64,000 nucleotides of DNA, taken from Basidiobolus meristosporus CBS 931.73. Its lineage: Eukaryota; Basidiobolomycota; Basidiobolomycetes; Basidiobolales; Basidiobolaceae. Both the position numbers and the translations under genes were made by a program. Every line of letters begins with the position of its first letter. Position 1 is the stretch's first letter. Below the pieces are notes generated by a model. It saw nothing but the letters and a program-made list of their open reading frames with translations. It did not search any database and was not told where the DNA came from. The DNA lies in NCBI GenBank assembly GCA_002104905.1, contig MCFE01000287.1, forward strand, positions 39,015-103,014, written 5' to 3'. Positions 21,599 to 31,489 of the stretch are shown in pieces.

Positions 21599-24500
21599 AT
21601 GTCCGAGGCATTTCATAGACCTATTGAAGATCCGAACATTACCTGGTCTCCGGAGCACCGGGAGCCAATAGCTTATAGAACAACAGATCATCAAGAAGCC
21701 GGGACTCATCACCATGGCGTATACTTCGGTGAAGGAGTGGATGTTGAAATCAATCTTGCGGAAGAGACATTTGCTGGCCTAACTCGAACTTTATCTCGCT
21801 CTCCAGCAGATGCCAATAGTGCTGAGAAAGGCGAGAAAGAATTTGACCTTGAGAAGCATTTAAATGCTGCTGTCAAGTACAAGAAGGAAAAAGGAATACA
21901 CACTAAGAATCTGGGCCTAACATTCAAGAAACTTTCGGTATTTGGCGAGGAAAGAGACTTCCAGTTGATTAGCACAATTGGAACCGAGTTTTTAAGTGCC
22001 TTCGATCTCATACCCTGGTTTCGAAATCTATTTAAAAAGAAACCAACAGATTACCGTGAAATCCTTCACAATATTACCGGATACTGTAAAACAGGCGAGA
22101 TGTTGTTAGTTTTGGGCAGACCTGGCAGCGGTTGTTCTACACTACTGCGTGTGCTTGCGAACCAGCGCAAAACCTACAGAAAGATCGACGGCGAGGTGTT
22201 GTACGGTGGAATCTCTGCAGTCGAATTTGGGAAACGTTTCAAAGGTCAGGTGACATACAACCAGGAAGATGATCAGCATTACCCGACACTGACAGTCAAA
22301 CAAACTCTTGACTTTGCCATCAAATGCAAGGCCCCAACTTCAAAGATCGTGGGTGATCGTGGAAACTTCATACGACTTTTCAGAGAGGCGCTTCTGAGCA
22401 TGTTTGGTCTGAAGGATGCATCTGACACAATTGTCGGAGGAACAATGGTGCGAGGTGTGTCTGGTGGTGAGAGGAAGCGAGTGAGCATTGCTGAGCAAAT
22501 GGGTACACGCTCTCCGATCAGTATCTGGGATGGTAGCACAAAGGGATTGGATGCTTCCAGTGCCTTGGATTATGTCCGCTGTCTTCGCATTCAGACGAAT
22601 ATCTTAGGGACAACTACTGTGGCGACCATCTACCAGGCATCTGAGAGTATATACGAGCTGTTCGATAACGTGTTGCTTCTTCATGAGGGCTACTGTATCT
22701 ACTTTGGGCCAGCGAACGAAGCGAAGGGATATTTCGAGTCGATTGGGTTCGAGTGTCCCCCGAGACAAACCACCGCTGATTTTCTGACTGGGGTCACGTC
22801 GATGAACGAGCGAAGAGTCCGAAGCGGGTTTGAAAGCAAGGTGCCCAACACCCCGGAGGAGTATGAAAACTGCTACAAACAAAGCTCGTTCTATCAAGCG
22901 ACTGTTAAGGAGTTGCAAGAGTTTGAGCAGGCACAAAAGGAGAGGAATGTGGAGGAGGATTTCCGAACAGCGATGCAAGAGGAGAAGACCACAGGTACCT
23001 CGGCGAAGAGTCCATACACTGTCGGGTATTTCTCCCAGCTGAAGGCGTGTTTGGTTCGACAGTTCCAACTGATTTTGGGCAACAAGGCCGCCTTGTATTT
23101 CCGGTTTATATTCAACATTCTGATGGCAATTATCGAAGGATCGGTGTATTTTAAACTTCCATTAGATGGCACTGGAGCCTTTACTCGCGGTGGTATTCTG
23201 TTCTTCTCTTTAATGTTCAATACATTGAGCGCCCAGGCAGAGATTCCGAATGCGTTGAATGGGCGTGGGGTACTTTACAAGCATAAATCTTTTGCATTGT
23301 ATCGCCCTAGTGCCTTCTATATTTCACAGGTGATCTCAGACATACCGTTCAATCTGTCCCAGATTGTAGTATTCTCGTGCATTCTTTACTGGATGGTAGG
23401 ACTGCACCCTACAGCTGGACAATTCTTTCTGTTTATCCTGGCTATATTCCTAACCTCATTAACCGTGACTGCGATGTTTCGAATGATTGCAATCTTCTCG
23501 AAAGATATAGATAGTGCCACACGTGGGGTCGGGTGTATAATCTTGGTTTACCTCTTATACACTGGTTATTTGATCCATCCTGTTGACATGCATCCGTGGT
23601 TCAAGTGGATTTACTACATTAATCCTATTGGCTATGGCTTAGGCGCTTTACTAGTCAATGAGTTCAATGGGTTGGTGTTCTCTTGTTCAGGAACAACGCT
23701 CATCCCATTCGGTCCATCGTACAACGACATCGCACATCAGGTGTGCACCATCATGGGTTCAAATCCTGGTGTTCCAGATGTCCAAGGAAGCGACTATCTC
23801 TACGAGACATTTGGACTCAGGAACAACAGATACTGGATCAACATCGGAGCGTTGCTTGGGTTCTGGCTACTGTTCATCATCATTACCTGTGTGGGTATTG
23901 AGGTGGTCGAGTTCGGCAAAGGTGGCTATACCACTCAAGTCTACAAATCAAGATGTAACCCGGATTCGAAAAGCGCACCCGCCCAGTTGTTGAAGAGTGC
24001 CGAGGAGCATGATAATCTTATTAATTCGGGGGAAGAACCTAAGGGAGAAACACTTTCCTGGAGCCATATCAATTATACTGTACCAGTCAAGGGTGTACCT
24101 GGCGGCCGTCAGCTGCTACACGATGTGTCCGGATGGTCCGCTCCTGGAAAACTGACAGCCCTCATGGGGTCATCAGGTGCTGGGAAAACCACCTTGCTGG
24201 ATGTTCTGGCCCAGCGAAAGACCATTGGTAAGGTCGAAGGACGTATCCTTGTTGGCGAGGTGCCCCAAGGCCCCGATTTCAAGCGGATCTCGGGGTACTG
24301 TGAGCAAATGGACATCCACAACCCAGTGGCCACGGTCCGTGAGGCTTTGAAGTTCTCCGCCTACCTGCGCCAACCGGAGGAGGTGTCGAAGGCAGAGAAG
24401 GATGCTTACGTGGAGTCCATCATCAAGCTGTTGGACATGACCGACATCGCGGACGCTCTGATCGGTGAGGTGGAGACCGGGCTTGGCATATCGATCGAGG

Positions 24501-25924
24501 CCAGGAAGCGCTTGACCATTGGCCTGGAGTTGGTGGCCAAACCCAAGATTCTGTTCCTCGACGAGCCCACCTCTGGGCTGGACTCTCAGGCCTCGTACAA
24601 CATAGTGCGCTTCTTGCGCACTCTTGCGGACGAGGGACAATCGATTGTGTGCACCATCCATCAGCCCAGCGCGCTTCTCTTCTCCTTCTTCGATAGTATG
24701 CTGTTGCTGGCGCGAGGAGGGAAGACCATCTACTTTGGTCCGATAGGAGACGATGCAAGCATACTGCTGAACTACTTCAGCAAGAATGGAGCCGAGAAAT
24801 GTCCGGACGATGCCAATCCTGCCGAGTACATCCTTGATGTAATCGGCGCGGGTGTTGCATCCGAGTCTACAAAAGATTGGCCTGAGATTTGGAGCAATTC
24901 ACCTGAGTGTACAGAAATACTAAAAAGGTTAGAAAAGATTGAGCCTGTATCTGATGCTCCTCGGCAACAAGAGTACGCAACTCGGCGTCTTCATCAACTG
25001 GGAGTCGTATTCAAGAGAATGCTAGTCTCATATTGGCGACTACCGTCATACAACGTGGGCCGATTTCTGTTCCAAATCTTCATTGGCATCATTCTTGGTT
25101 TCACATTCTATCGACTGAATACTTCGGTCACGGACTTGCAGAGTCGAGTATTTGCCATCTTTCAAACTACAACACTTGGGATATTGGTAATCAACCAAGT
25201 GCAGCCGCAACTTATAGAGCAACGCCAATGGTATTCACGCGAGAAGGCAAGTGGCTTTTATAGCCCTATGTCATTTGCATTCTCTATTATTACAGCCGAA
25301 CTTCCCTACGCGCTCATCACAGCAACTGCATTCTATGTAATCTTCTATTGGCTTGTTGGGCTTAACACCGCCTCCGATCGGGCTGGCTTCTTTTATCTCT
25401 GCTATATGGTCTTCACAATCTTCGCCTCTTCCTTCGGTCAAATGATTGCTGCACTTGCTCCCAATGTTGCCGTAGCATCGATGATTAACCCATTTTTCGC
25501 CTCGATGATGGCATTGTTCTGTGGGGTTACAATCTCATATAATTCTATGCCCGCGTTCTGGAAACACTGGATGTATTGGCTTAGTCCGTATCATTACTTC
25601 GCCGAGGCTGTGATCACCAACGACCTGAAGGGAGTAGCAGTATACTGCAAAGACTCCGAATTCTTCCGGTTCACACCACCTTCTGGGCAGACGTGTGGAG
25701 AATATGCAGATGCGTTCCTCAAGATGGCATCAGGATATCTGAAAGATCCCAATGCCACTGACATGTGCAGTTACTGCCAGTACAGGGTTGGAGAGGATTT
25801 CTACAGAAACCTAGCATGGGACTTTTCCCATCGGTGGAGAAATTTCGGAATACTGTGTCTGTTCACGGTGTTTAATTTATGTGCAGTAGTGTATTTTATT
25901 CACAAGTATCGTACCAGTCGTTGA
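21599..25924 (+). CDS. PDR-type ABCG multidrug transporter 1
   Basis: An intronless full-size transporter of 1441 codons from the ATG at 21599, ordered NBD-TMD-NBD-TMD. NBD1 has the degenerate Walker A typical of fungal PDR proteins (GRPGSGCSTLLRVLA), signature VSGGERKRVSIAEQ and Walker B ISIWDGSTKGLDASS. NBD2 has a canonical Walker A (GSSGAGKTTLLDVL), a degenerate signature (GLGISIEARKRLTIGLEL) and Walker B ILFLDEPTSGLDSQ, the usual asymmetric arrangement with one active ATP site. Each half ends in about six membrane segments; a Cys-containing extracellular loop (TPPSGQTCGEYAD...MCSYCQYR) lies before the last helix, and the protein ends KYRTSR. Likely a plasma-membrane exporter of lipophilic drugs or lipids; the substrate is unknown. 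Confidence 0.94.
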   Translation: MSEAFHRPIEDPNITWSPEHREPIAYRTTDHQEAGTHHHGVYFGEGVDVEINLAEETFAGLTRTLSRSPADANSAEKGEKEFDLEKHLNAAVKYKKEKGIHTKNLGLTFKKLSVFGEERDFQLISTIGTEFLSAFDLIPWFRNLFKKKPTDYREILHNITGYCKTGEMLLVLGRPGSGCSTLLRVLANQRKTYRKIDGEVLYGGISAVEFGKRFKGQVTYNQEDDQHYPTLTVKQTLDFAIKCKAPTSKIVGDRGNFIRLFREALLSMFGLKDASDTIVGGTMVRGVSGGERKRVSIAEQMGTRSPISIWDGSTKGLDASSALDYVRCLRIQTNILGTTTVATIYQASESIYELFDNVLLLHEGYCIYFGPANEAKGYFESIGFECPPRQTTADFLTGVTSMNERRVRSGFESKVPNTPEEYENCYKQSSFYQATVKELQEFEQAQKERNVEEDFRTAMQEEKTTGTSAKSPYTVGYFSQLKACLVRQFQLILGNKAALYFRFIFNILMAIIEGSVYFKLPLDGTGAFTRGGILFFSLMFNTLSAQAEIPNALNGRGVLYKHKSFALYRPSAFYISQVISDIPFNLSQIVVFSCILYWMVGLHPTAGQFFLFILAIFLTSLTVTAMFRMIAIFSKDIDSATRGVGCIILVYLLYTGYLIHPVDMHPWFKWIYYINPIGYGLGALLVNEFNGLVFSCSGTTLIPFGPSYNDIAHQVCTIMGSNPGVPDVQGSDYLYETFGLRNNRYWINIGALLGFWLLFIIITCVGIEVVEFGKGGYTTQVYKSRCNPDSKSAPAQLLKSAEEHDNLINSGEEPKGETLSWSHINYTVPVKGVPGGRQLLHDVSGWSAPGKLTALMGSSGAGKTTLLDVLAQRKTIGKVEGRILVGEVPQGPDFKRISGYCEQMDIHNPVATVREALKFSAYLRQPEEVSKAEKDAYVESIIKLLDMTDIADALIGEVETGLGISIEARKRLTIGLELVAKPKILFLDEPTSGLDSQASYNIVRFLRTLADEGQSIVCTIHQPSALLFSFFDSMLLLARGGKTIYFGPIGDDASILLNYFSKNGAEKCPDDANPAEYILDVIGAGVASESTKDWPEIWSNSPECTEILKRLEKIEPVSDAPRQQEYATRRLHQLGVVFKRMLVSYWRLPSYNVGRFLFQIFIGIILGFTFYRLNTSVTDLQSRVFAIFQTTTLGILVINQVQPQLIEQRQWYSREKASGFYSPMSFAFSIITAELPYALITATAFYVIFYWLVGLNTASDRAGFFYLCYMVFTIFASSFGQMIAALAPNVAVASMINPFFASMMALFCGVTISYNSMPAFWKHWMYWLSPYHYFAEAVITNDLKGVAVYCKDSEFFRFTPPSGQTCGEYADAFLKMASGYLKDPNATDMCSYCQYRVGEDFYRNLAWDFSHRWRNFGILCLFTVFNLCAVVYFIHKYRTSR
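22050..25924 (+). repeat. inverted-repeat arm in transporter 1 (mosaic identity)
   Basis: This region pairs with the reverse complement of 26039-29915. Identity is mosaic. For example, 24173-24661 and 27302-27790 translate identically even in the antisense, non-coding frame, so the DNA itself is identical over about 490 bp. In 22604-23068 versus 28892-29356 the antisense frames differ at two residues only. The intervening TMD1 and early TMD2 segments show more differences. The left edge is approximate. Confidence 0.85.
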
Positions 25925-26038
25925 ATGTAATGATACTCTCTACTCATCAATAGCATTAGTGATCCTTTTAAATTGAACATTGAGCGAAATGAATGGAATC
26001 TAACGTAGAAAAATATATTGCAACATGCAACAAATCGA

Positions 26039-29000
26039 CTAACGATTTCCACGATATCTATGGATGAAGTAGACCACCGCGCATAAATTGAATACCGTGA
26101 ACAAACACAGTATTCCGAAATTTCTCCACCGATGGGAAAAGTCCCATGCTAGGTTTCTGTAGAAATCCTCTCCAACCCTGTACTGGCAGTAACTGCACAT
26201 GTCAGTGGCATTGGGATCTTTCAGATATCCTGATGCCATCTTGAGGAACGCATCTGCATATTCTCCACACGTCTGCCCAGAAGGTGGTGTGAACCGGAAG
26301 AATTCGGAGTCTGTGCAGTATACTGTGACCCCCTTCAGGTCATTGGTGATCACAGCCTCGGCGAAGTAATGATACGGACTAAGCCAATACATCCAATGTT
26401 TCCAGAACGCGGGCATTGATGGATACGGAATAGTGACACCACAAAACAATGCCATCATCGAGGCGAAAAATGGGTTAATCATCGATGCTACGATGATGTT
26501 GGGCGCAAACGCGGCGATCATCTGACCAAAGGATTGTGCAAACATGGCGAAGATTACATAGCAAAAGTAGAAGAAGCCAGCTCGATCGGAGGCGGTGTTA
26601 AGCCCAACTAGCCAATAGAATATAATGACGAAGCAAGTACCAGAGAATAGAGTGTATGGCAGCTCATTCAAGATAATCGAAAAAGCAAACGACATAGGGC
26701 TATAAAAGCCACTTGCCTTCTCTCTTAGGTACCATTGGCGCTGCCTGATAAGTTGTGGTTGCACCTGGGTAATAATAAGGATTCCAAGGGTAGTTGTCTG
26801 GAAAATGGCAAATACTCGACTTTGCAGGTCTCCCACTGATGAAGTCAGACGGTAGAATGTGAAACCAAGAATAATGCCAATGAAGATTTGGAACAGAAAT
26901 CGGCCCACGTTGTATGACGGTAGTCGCCAATATGAGACTAGCATTCTCTTGAATACGATTCCCAGTTGATGAAGGCGCCCAGTAGCATACTCTCGCTGGT
27001 AGGTAACATTTGATTTTACTTTGATGCTCTCTACGTGTTCTAATACACCAACACGCTCGGGTGATTGCTGCCATACTTCAGTCCAATCTTTTGAAGCCTT
27101 GTTAGCGACACCTGCGCCGATTACATCAAGGATGTACTCGGCAGGATTGGCATCGTCCGGACATTTCTCGGCTCCATTCTTGCTGAAGTAGTTCAGCAGT
27201 ATGCTTGCATCGTCTCCTATCGGACCAAAGTAGATGGTCTTCCCTCCTCGCGCCAGCAACAGCATACTATCGAAGAAGGAGAAGAGAAGCGCGCTGGGCT
27301 GATGGATGGTGCACACAATCGATTGTCCCTCGTCCGCAAGAGTGCGCAAGAAGCGCACTATGTTGTACGAGGCCTGAGAGTCCAGCCCAGAGGTGGGCTC
27401 GTCGAGGAACAGAATCTTGGGTTTGGCCACCAACTCCAGGCCAATGGTCAAGCGCTTCCTGGCCTCGATCGATATGCCAAGCCCGGTCTCCACCTCACCG
27501 ATCAGAGCGTCCGCGATGTCGGTCATGTCCAACAGCTTGATGATGGACTCCACGTAAGCATCCTTCTCTGCCTTCGACACCTCCTCCGGTTGGCGCAGGT
27601 AGGCGGAGAACTTCAAAGCCTCACGGACCGTGGCCACTGGGTTGTGGATGTCCATTTGCTCACAGTACCCCGAGATCCGCTTGAAATCGGGGCCTTGGGG
27701 CACCTCGCCAACAAGGATACGTCCTTCGACCTTACCAATGGTCTTTCGCTGGGCCAGAACATCCAGCAAGGTGGTTTTCCCAGCACCTGATGACCCCATG
27801 AGGGCTGTCAGTTTTCCAGGAGCGGACCATCCGGACACATCGTGTAGCAGCTGACGGCCGCCAGGTACACCCTTGACTGGTACAGTATAATTGATATGGC
27901 TCCAAGAAAAGCTCTCTCCTTGCATTTCTTGTTTCAATGGAGCATCTTCGCTCTCTGATACGTTGGTCTCCAAGATAGTTTCATCTTCCTCGAGTTGTTG
28001 ACGCTGTCTAGACTTGTAGACTTGAGTGGTATAGCCACCTTTGCCGAACTCGACCACCTCAATACCCACACAGGTAATGATGATGAACAGTAGCCAGAAC
28101 CCAAGCAACGCTCCGATGTTGATCCAGTATCTGTTGTTCCTGAGTCCAAATGTCTCGTAGAGATAGTCGCTTCCTTGGACATCCGGAACACCAGGATTTG
28201 AACCCATGATGGTGCACACCTGATGTGCGATGTCGTTGTACGATGGACCGAATGGGATGAGCGTTGTTCCTGAACAAGAGAACACCAACCCATTGAACTC
28301 ATTGACTAGCAAAGCACCCATACCATAGCCAATAGGATTAATGTAGTAAATCCACTTGAACCACGGATGCATGTCAACAGGATGGATTAAATAGCCGGTG
28401 TACAAAAGGTATACAAGAATGAAACAGCCCACAGTCCTTGTCGCACTGTCTAAATCTTTCGAGAAGATTGCAATCATTCGAAACATCGCAGTAATGGTAA
28501 GAGAGGTCAAGAAAATAGCCAGGATGAATAGGAAAAACCGGCCAGCAGCAGGGTGGAGTCCAACCATCCAATATAAGATGCAGGAAAATATGGTGATTTG
28601 AGTCAAATTGAACGGTATGTCTGAGACCACTTGTGCTATATAGAAGGCACTAGGGCGATACAATGCAAAAGATTTATGCTTGTAAAGTACCCCACGCCCA
28701 TTCAACGCATTCGGAATCTCTGCCTGCGCGTTAAGAGTGTTGAAAAGCATCGAAAAGAATAGAATACCACCACGAGTGAAAGCACCAGCGCCGTCCAGTG
28801 GAAGTTTAAAATACACCGATCCTTCGATAATTGCCATCAGAATGTTGAAACCTGACCGAAAATACAACGCAGCCTTGTTGCCCAAAATCAGTTGGAACTG
28901 TCGAACCAAACACGCCTTCAGCTGGGAGAAATACCCGACAGTGTATGGACTCTTCGCCGAGGTACCTGTGGTCTTTTCCTCTTGCATCGCTGTTCGGAAA

Positions 29001-29915
29001 TCCTCCTCCACATTCCTCTCCTTTTGTGCCTGCTCAAACTCTTGCAACTCCTTAACAGTCGCTTGATAGAACGAGCTTTGTTTGTAGCAGTTTTCATACT
29101 CCTCCGGGGTGTTGGGCACCTTGCTTTCAAACCCGCTTCGGACTCTTCGCTCGTTCATCGACGTGACCCCAGTCAGAAAATCAGCGGTGGTTTGTCTCGG
29201 GGGACACTCGAACCCAATCGACTCGAAATATCCCTTCGCTTCGTTCGCTGGCCCAAAGTAGATACAGTAGCCCTCATGAAGAAGCAACACGTTATCGAAC
29301 AGCTCGTATATACTCTCAGATGCCTGGTAGATGGTCACCACAGTAGTTGTCCCTAAGATATCCGTCTGAATGCGAAGACAGCGGACATAATCCAAGGCAC
29401 TGGAAGCATCCAATCCCTTCGTGCTACCATCCCAGATACTGATCGGAGAGCGTGTACCCATTTGCTCAGCAATGCTCACTCGCTTCCTCTCACCACCAGA
29501 CACACCTCGCACCATGGCTCCTCCGACAATTGTGTTGGCAGCACCTTTTAAACCGAACATACTAAGTAAGCTGGTACGTAATGTATCTACAAAGGCGGCA
29601 CGATCACCCACGATCTTTGAAGTTGGGGCCTTGCATTTGATGGCAAAGTCAAGCGTTTGTTTGACTGTCAGTGTCGGGTAATGCTGATCATCTTCCTGGT
29701 TGTATGTCACCTGACCTTTGAAACGTTTCCCAAATTCGACTGCAGGAATTCCACCGTACAACACCTCGCCGTCGATCTTTCTGTAGGTTTTGCGCTGGTT
29801 CGCAAGCACACGCAGTAGTGTAGAACAACCGCTGCCAGGTCTGCCCAAAACTAACAGCAGCTCACCTGTCTGGCAATACCCGGTTATATTGTGCAGGATT
29901 TCCTTGTGGTTCTTC
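26039..29915 (-). repeat. inverted-repeat arm in transporter 2 (mosaic identity)
   Basis: Partner of 22050-25924. The loop between the arms is only 114 bp, so the pair could form a very long hairpin or cruciform. The right edge is approximate, set where the coding sequences diverge just 5' of the NBD1 Walker A. Confidence 0.85.
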
Positions 29916-30358
29916 TCAGCAGTAGAGAACAAACGTCCAATCGATGGAACAAGCTTCAAAGCTCTTGTGAAAAAATTGCCAACTGTACTGATACGTTGGA
30001 AGTTCTCGCTCTCACCGTACACGCTCAAGTTACTGAAAGTTAGGCCTAGCCTCTTAGTTATAACTCCTTTTTCCTTTCGGCTTCTAAGTACTGCTTTTAA
30101 ATGTTTTTCGAGGTCAAATTCGGCCTGGCCAGCCTCAGCGCTCAGTATATCTTGCGGTGTACGTGAAAGTGTGCGACTAACACCGACAAATGTCTCTTCG
30201 GCCCTGTCAATGGATACGTTTGTGTTTTCACCGAAATTGGTCTCTCCAGTTATTTCTTCGTCCCCGGCATCAGGATTTCTAAAACTGACCGGAGTAGGGA
30301 TATCCGAAGACCACAGACTATTTGGGTCTTCGATAGGTCTGTGTAATGCCTCCGACAT
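26039..30358 (-). CDS. PDR-type ABCG multidrug transporter 2
   Basis: An intronless gene of 1439 codons from the ATG at 30358, tail to tail with transporter 1 (114 bp between stop codons). Same NBD-TMD-NBD-TMD architecture and motifs, including GRPGSGCSTLL, VSGGERKRVSIAE, GSSGAGKTTLL and LDEPTSGLDS. It differs from copy 1 in the first 130 residues, the linker after the VYKSR motif, scattered positions of TMD1, and the first part of TMD2 (for example NELPYTLFSGTCFVIIFYW versus AELPYALITATAFYVIFYW). NBD2 and the last 150 residues are almost identical. The divergence lies partly in membrane helices, so substrates could differ. A TATATAAAG on the minus strand sits near 30503-30494. Confidence 0.94.
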   Translation of the reverse strand: MSEALHRPIEDPNSLWSSDIPTPVSFRNPDAGDEEITGETNFGENTNVSIDRAEETFVGVSRTLSRTPQDILSAEAGQAEFDLEKHLKAVLRSRKEKGVITKRLGLTFSNLSVYGESENFQRISTVGNFFTRALKLVPSIGRLFSTAEKNHKEILHNITGYCQTGELLLVLGRPGSGCSTLLRVLANQRKTYRKIDGEVLYGGIPAVEFGKRFKGQVTYNQEDDQHYPTLTVKQTLDFAIKCKAPTSKIVGDRAAFVDTLRTSLLSMFGLKGAANTIVGGAMVRGVSGGERKRVSIAEQMGTRSPISIWDGSTKGLDASSALDYVRCLRIQTDILGTTTVVTIYQASESIYELFDNVLLLHEGYCIYFGPANEAKGYFESIGFECPPRQTTADFLTGVTSMNERRVRSGFESKVPNTPEEYENCYKQSSFYQATVKELQEFEQAQKERNVEEDFRTAMQEEKTTGTSAKSPYTVGYFSQLKACLVRQFQLILGNKAALYFRSGFNILMAIIEGSVYFKLPLDGAGAFTRGGILFFSMLFNTLNAQAEIPNALNGRGVLYKHKSFALYRPSAFYIAQVVSDIPFNLTQITIFSCILYWMVGLHPAAGRFFLFILAIFLTSLTITAMFRMIAIFSKDLDSATRTVGCFILVYLLYTGYLIHPVDMHPWFKWIYYINPIGYGMGALLVNEFNGLVFSCSGTTLIPFGPSYNDIAHQVCTIMGSNPGVPDVQGSDYLYETFGLRNNRYWINIGALLGFWLLFIIITCVGIEVVEFGKGGYTTQVYKSRQRQQLEEDETILETNVSESEDAPLKQEMQGESFSWSHINYTVPVKGVPGGRQLLHDVSGWSAPGKLTALMGSSGAGKTTLLDVLAQRKTIGKVEGRILVGEVPQGPDFKRISGYCEQMDIHNPVATVREALKFSAYLRQPEEVSKAEKDAYVESIIKLLDMTDIADALIGEVETGLGISIEARKRLTIGLELVAKPKILFLDEPTSGLDSQASYNIVRFLRTLADEGQSIVCTIHQPSALLFSFFDSMLLLARGGKTIYFGPIGDDASILLNYFSKNGAEKCPDDANPAEYILDVIGAGVANKASKDWTEVWQQSPERVGVLEHVESIKVKSNVTYQREYATGRLHQLGIVFKRMLVSYWRLPSYNVGRFLFQIFIGIILGFTFYRLTSSVGDLQSRVFAIFQTTTLGILIITQVQPQLIRQRQWYLREKASGFYSPMSFAFSIILNELPYTLFSGTCFVIIFYWLVGLNTASDRAGFFYFCYVIFAMFAQSFGQMIAAFAPNIIVASMINPFFASMMALFCGVTIPYPSMPAFWKHWMYWLSPYHYFAEAVITNDLKGVTVYCTDSEFFRFTPPSGQTCGEYADAFLKMASGYLKDPNATDMCSYCQYRVGEDFYRNLAWDFSHRWRNFGILCLFTVFNLCAVVYFIHRYRGNR

Positions 30359-31489
30359 CACAAGACGGATTAATAACTTCTAGTGTTTGTGGGTTTTTAA
30401 CCGTCGGCAGAAAAGCTTTAGAATAGCTATCTGGAAGCTGCAATTGCAGTGATGATATCTTGTAAGGCACACGAAACCAAATCAACCATTCACCTTTATA
30501 TATGGCATCGAATGCTCATTCGGCAACAGTCACATTACAATCAACTTTCCCATCATGGCCACCGACAGGGCTTGTTTTTAAAGATTTTTTTGGAAGATTC
30601 GTCATGGACCAATAATCAACGGATGGGAAAACCCAATTCCCGTCTCCCAATGCACCTTACTCATCACTTGGAATGAAAATCCTCTTGGCTGGGTTCTAGT
30701 ATGCCCATCCTATTTTTGCTTACGAAACTAGAAGATTCCATACTTGTGGCTTGGGGGTTGGATTTTCCTTCTCAATAGCCTATATTTGGGATGTTGCTCA
30801 CGATATGAAGATTGCTTGATTATTCGGTGTCCTCGAGAAACTCCGTTTATCCACCGGGTGCCGCCTTATTCCCTTTCTTTTGCTGAGCGATACAAGACGC
30901 GACTGTCCAAACCCTACTTTGCTGCTGCCTGGTCCGATACGCTGGGGGAGAGATCGTTTATATCGATGGGTTGCTCGGAACACTCCTCCTGGATCTCCAT
31001 GATGGATTCACTGATCGGTAGGGTCACCAAAGCATTTCCACGAGGGAGTTCGGAGGAAATGGCCGGCGGGGTTAACGCGACAACACTGTCGATGAAACTG
31101 ATGAAATTCTTCGATTTGATCTGCATCAAGAGCGCATGAGCGTCCAAGATTCGAGGCCACTTTAAATATGGTCTGCCCTCAGCGATGGTGTGATGAAACC
31201 TTGCAGATGAACATTCGACCGCATGCATGAATAAATCACTCCTGTTTCATCGTCATCGATTACGTACGAGAATAATCAATACCTAACCTTTTATGGGCAG
31301 CGATTTGCCCTTTTTCGACAACGATTGGATTCGGAAATATACTTCAATGTTGCTAGAAATCCGCTTTAATATTACAACAGTATTGTGATGTTTCGTTATC
31401 ACTAGATATGCTCTTTGATAATACAATAGATTATTGTGACGTCCTGTTAGAAAGAATTTCGATGACTCCAGGTGATCCAATCAGCCAGG
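30359..31489. other. upstream region of transporter 2 and GH17 3' flank, with a doubtful small ORF
   Basis: The proximal part holds the transporter 2 promoter (TATATAAAG near 30494-30503). A 104-codon minus-strand frame (31228-30914, MHAVECSSARFHHTIAEG...) has a plausible mixed composition (SKNFISFIDSVVALTPP, SESIMEIQEECSEQPID) and overlaps a 131-codon plus-strand frame. Neither is recognisable. One could be a small gene, but I cannot support a call. Confidence 0.35.

Noticed and set aside
24173-24661. Open antisense frame of 162 codons in transporter 1, with an identical copy in transporter 2
   Set aside because: It lies antisense to the strongly conserved NBD2 coding sequence and is identical only because the DNA is identical. 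Its translation resembles no protein. It is useful as evidence of DNA identity, not as a gene.
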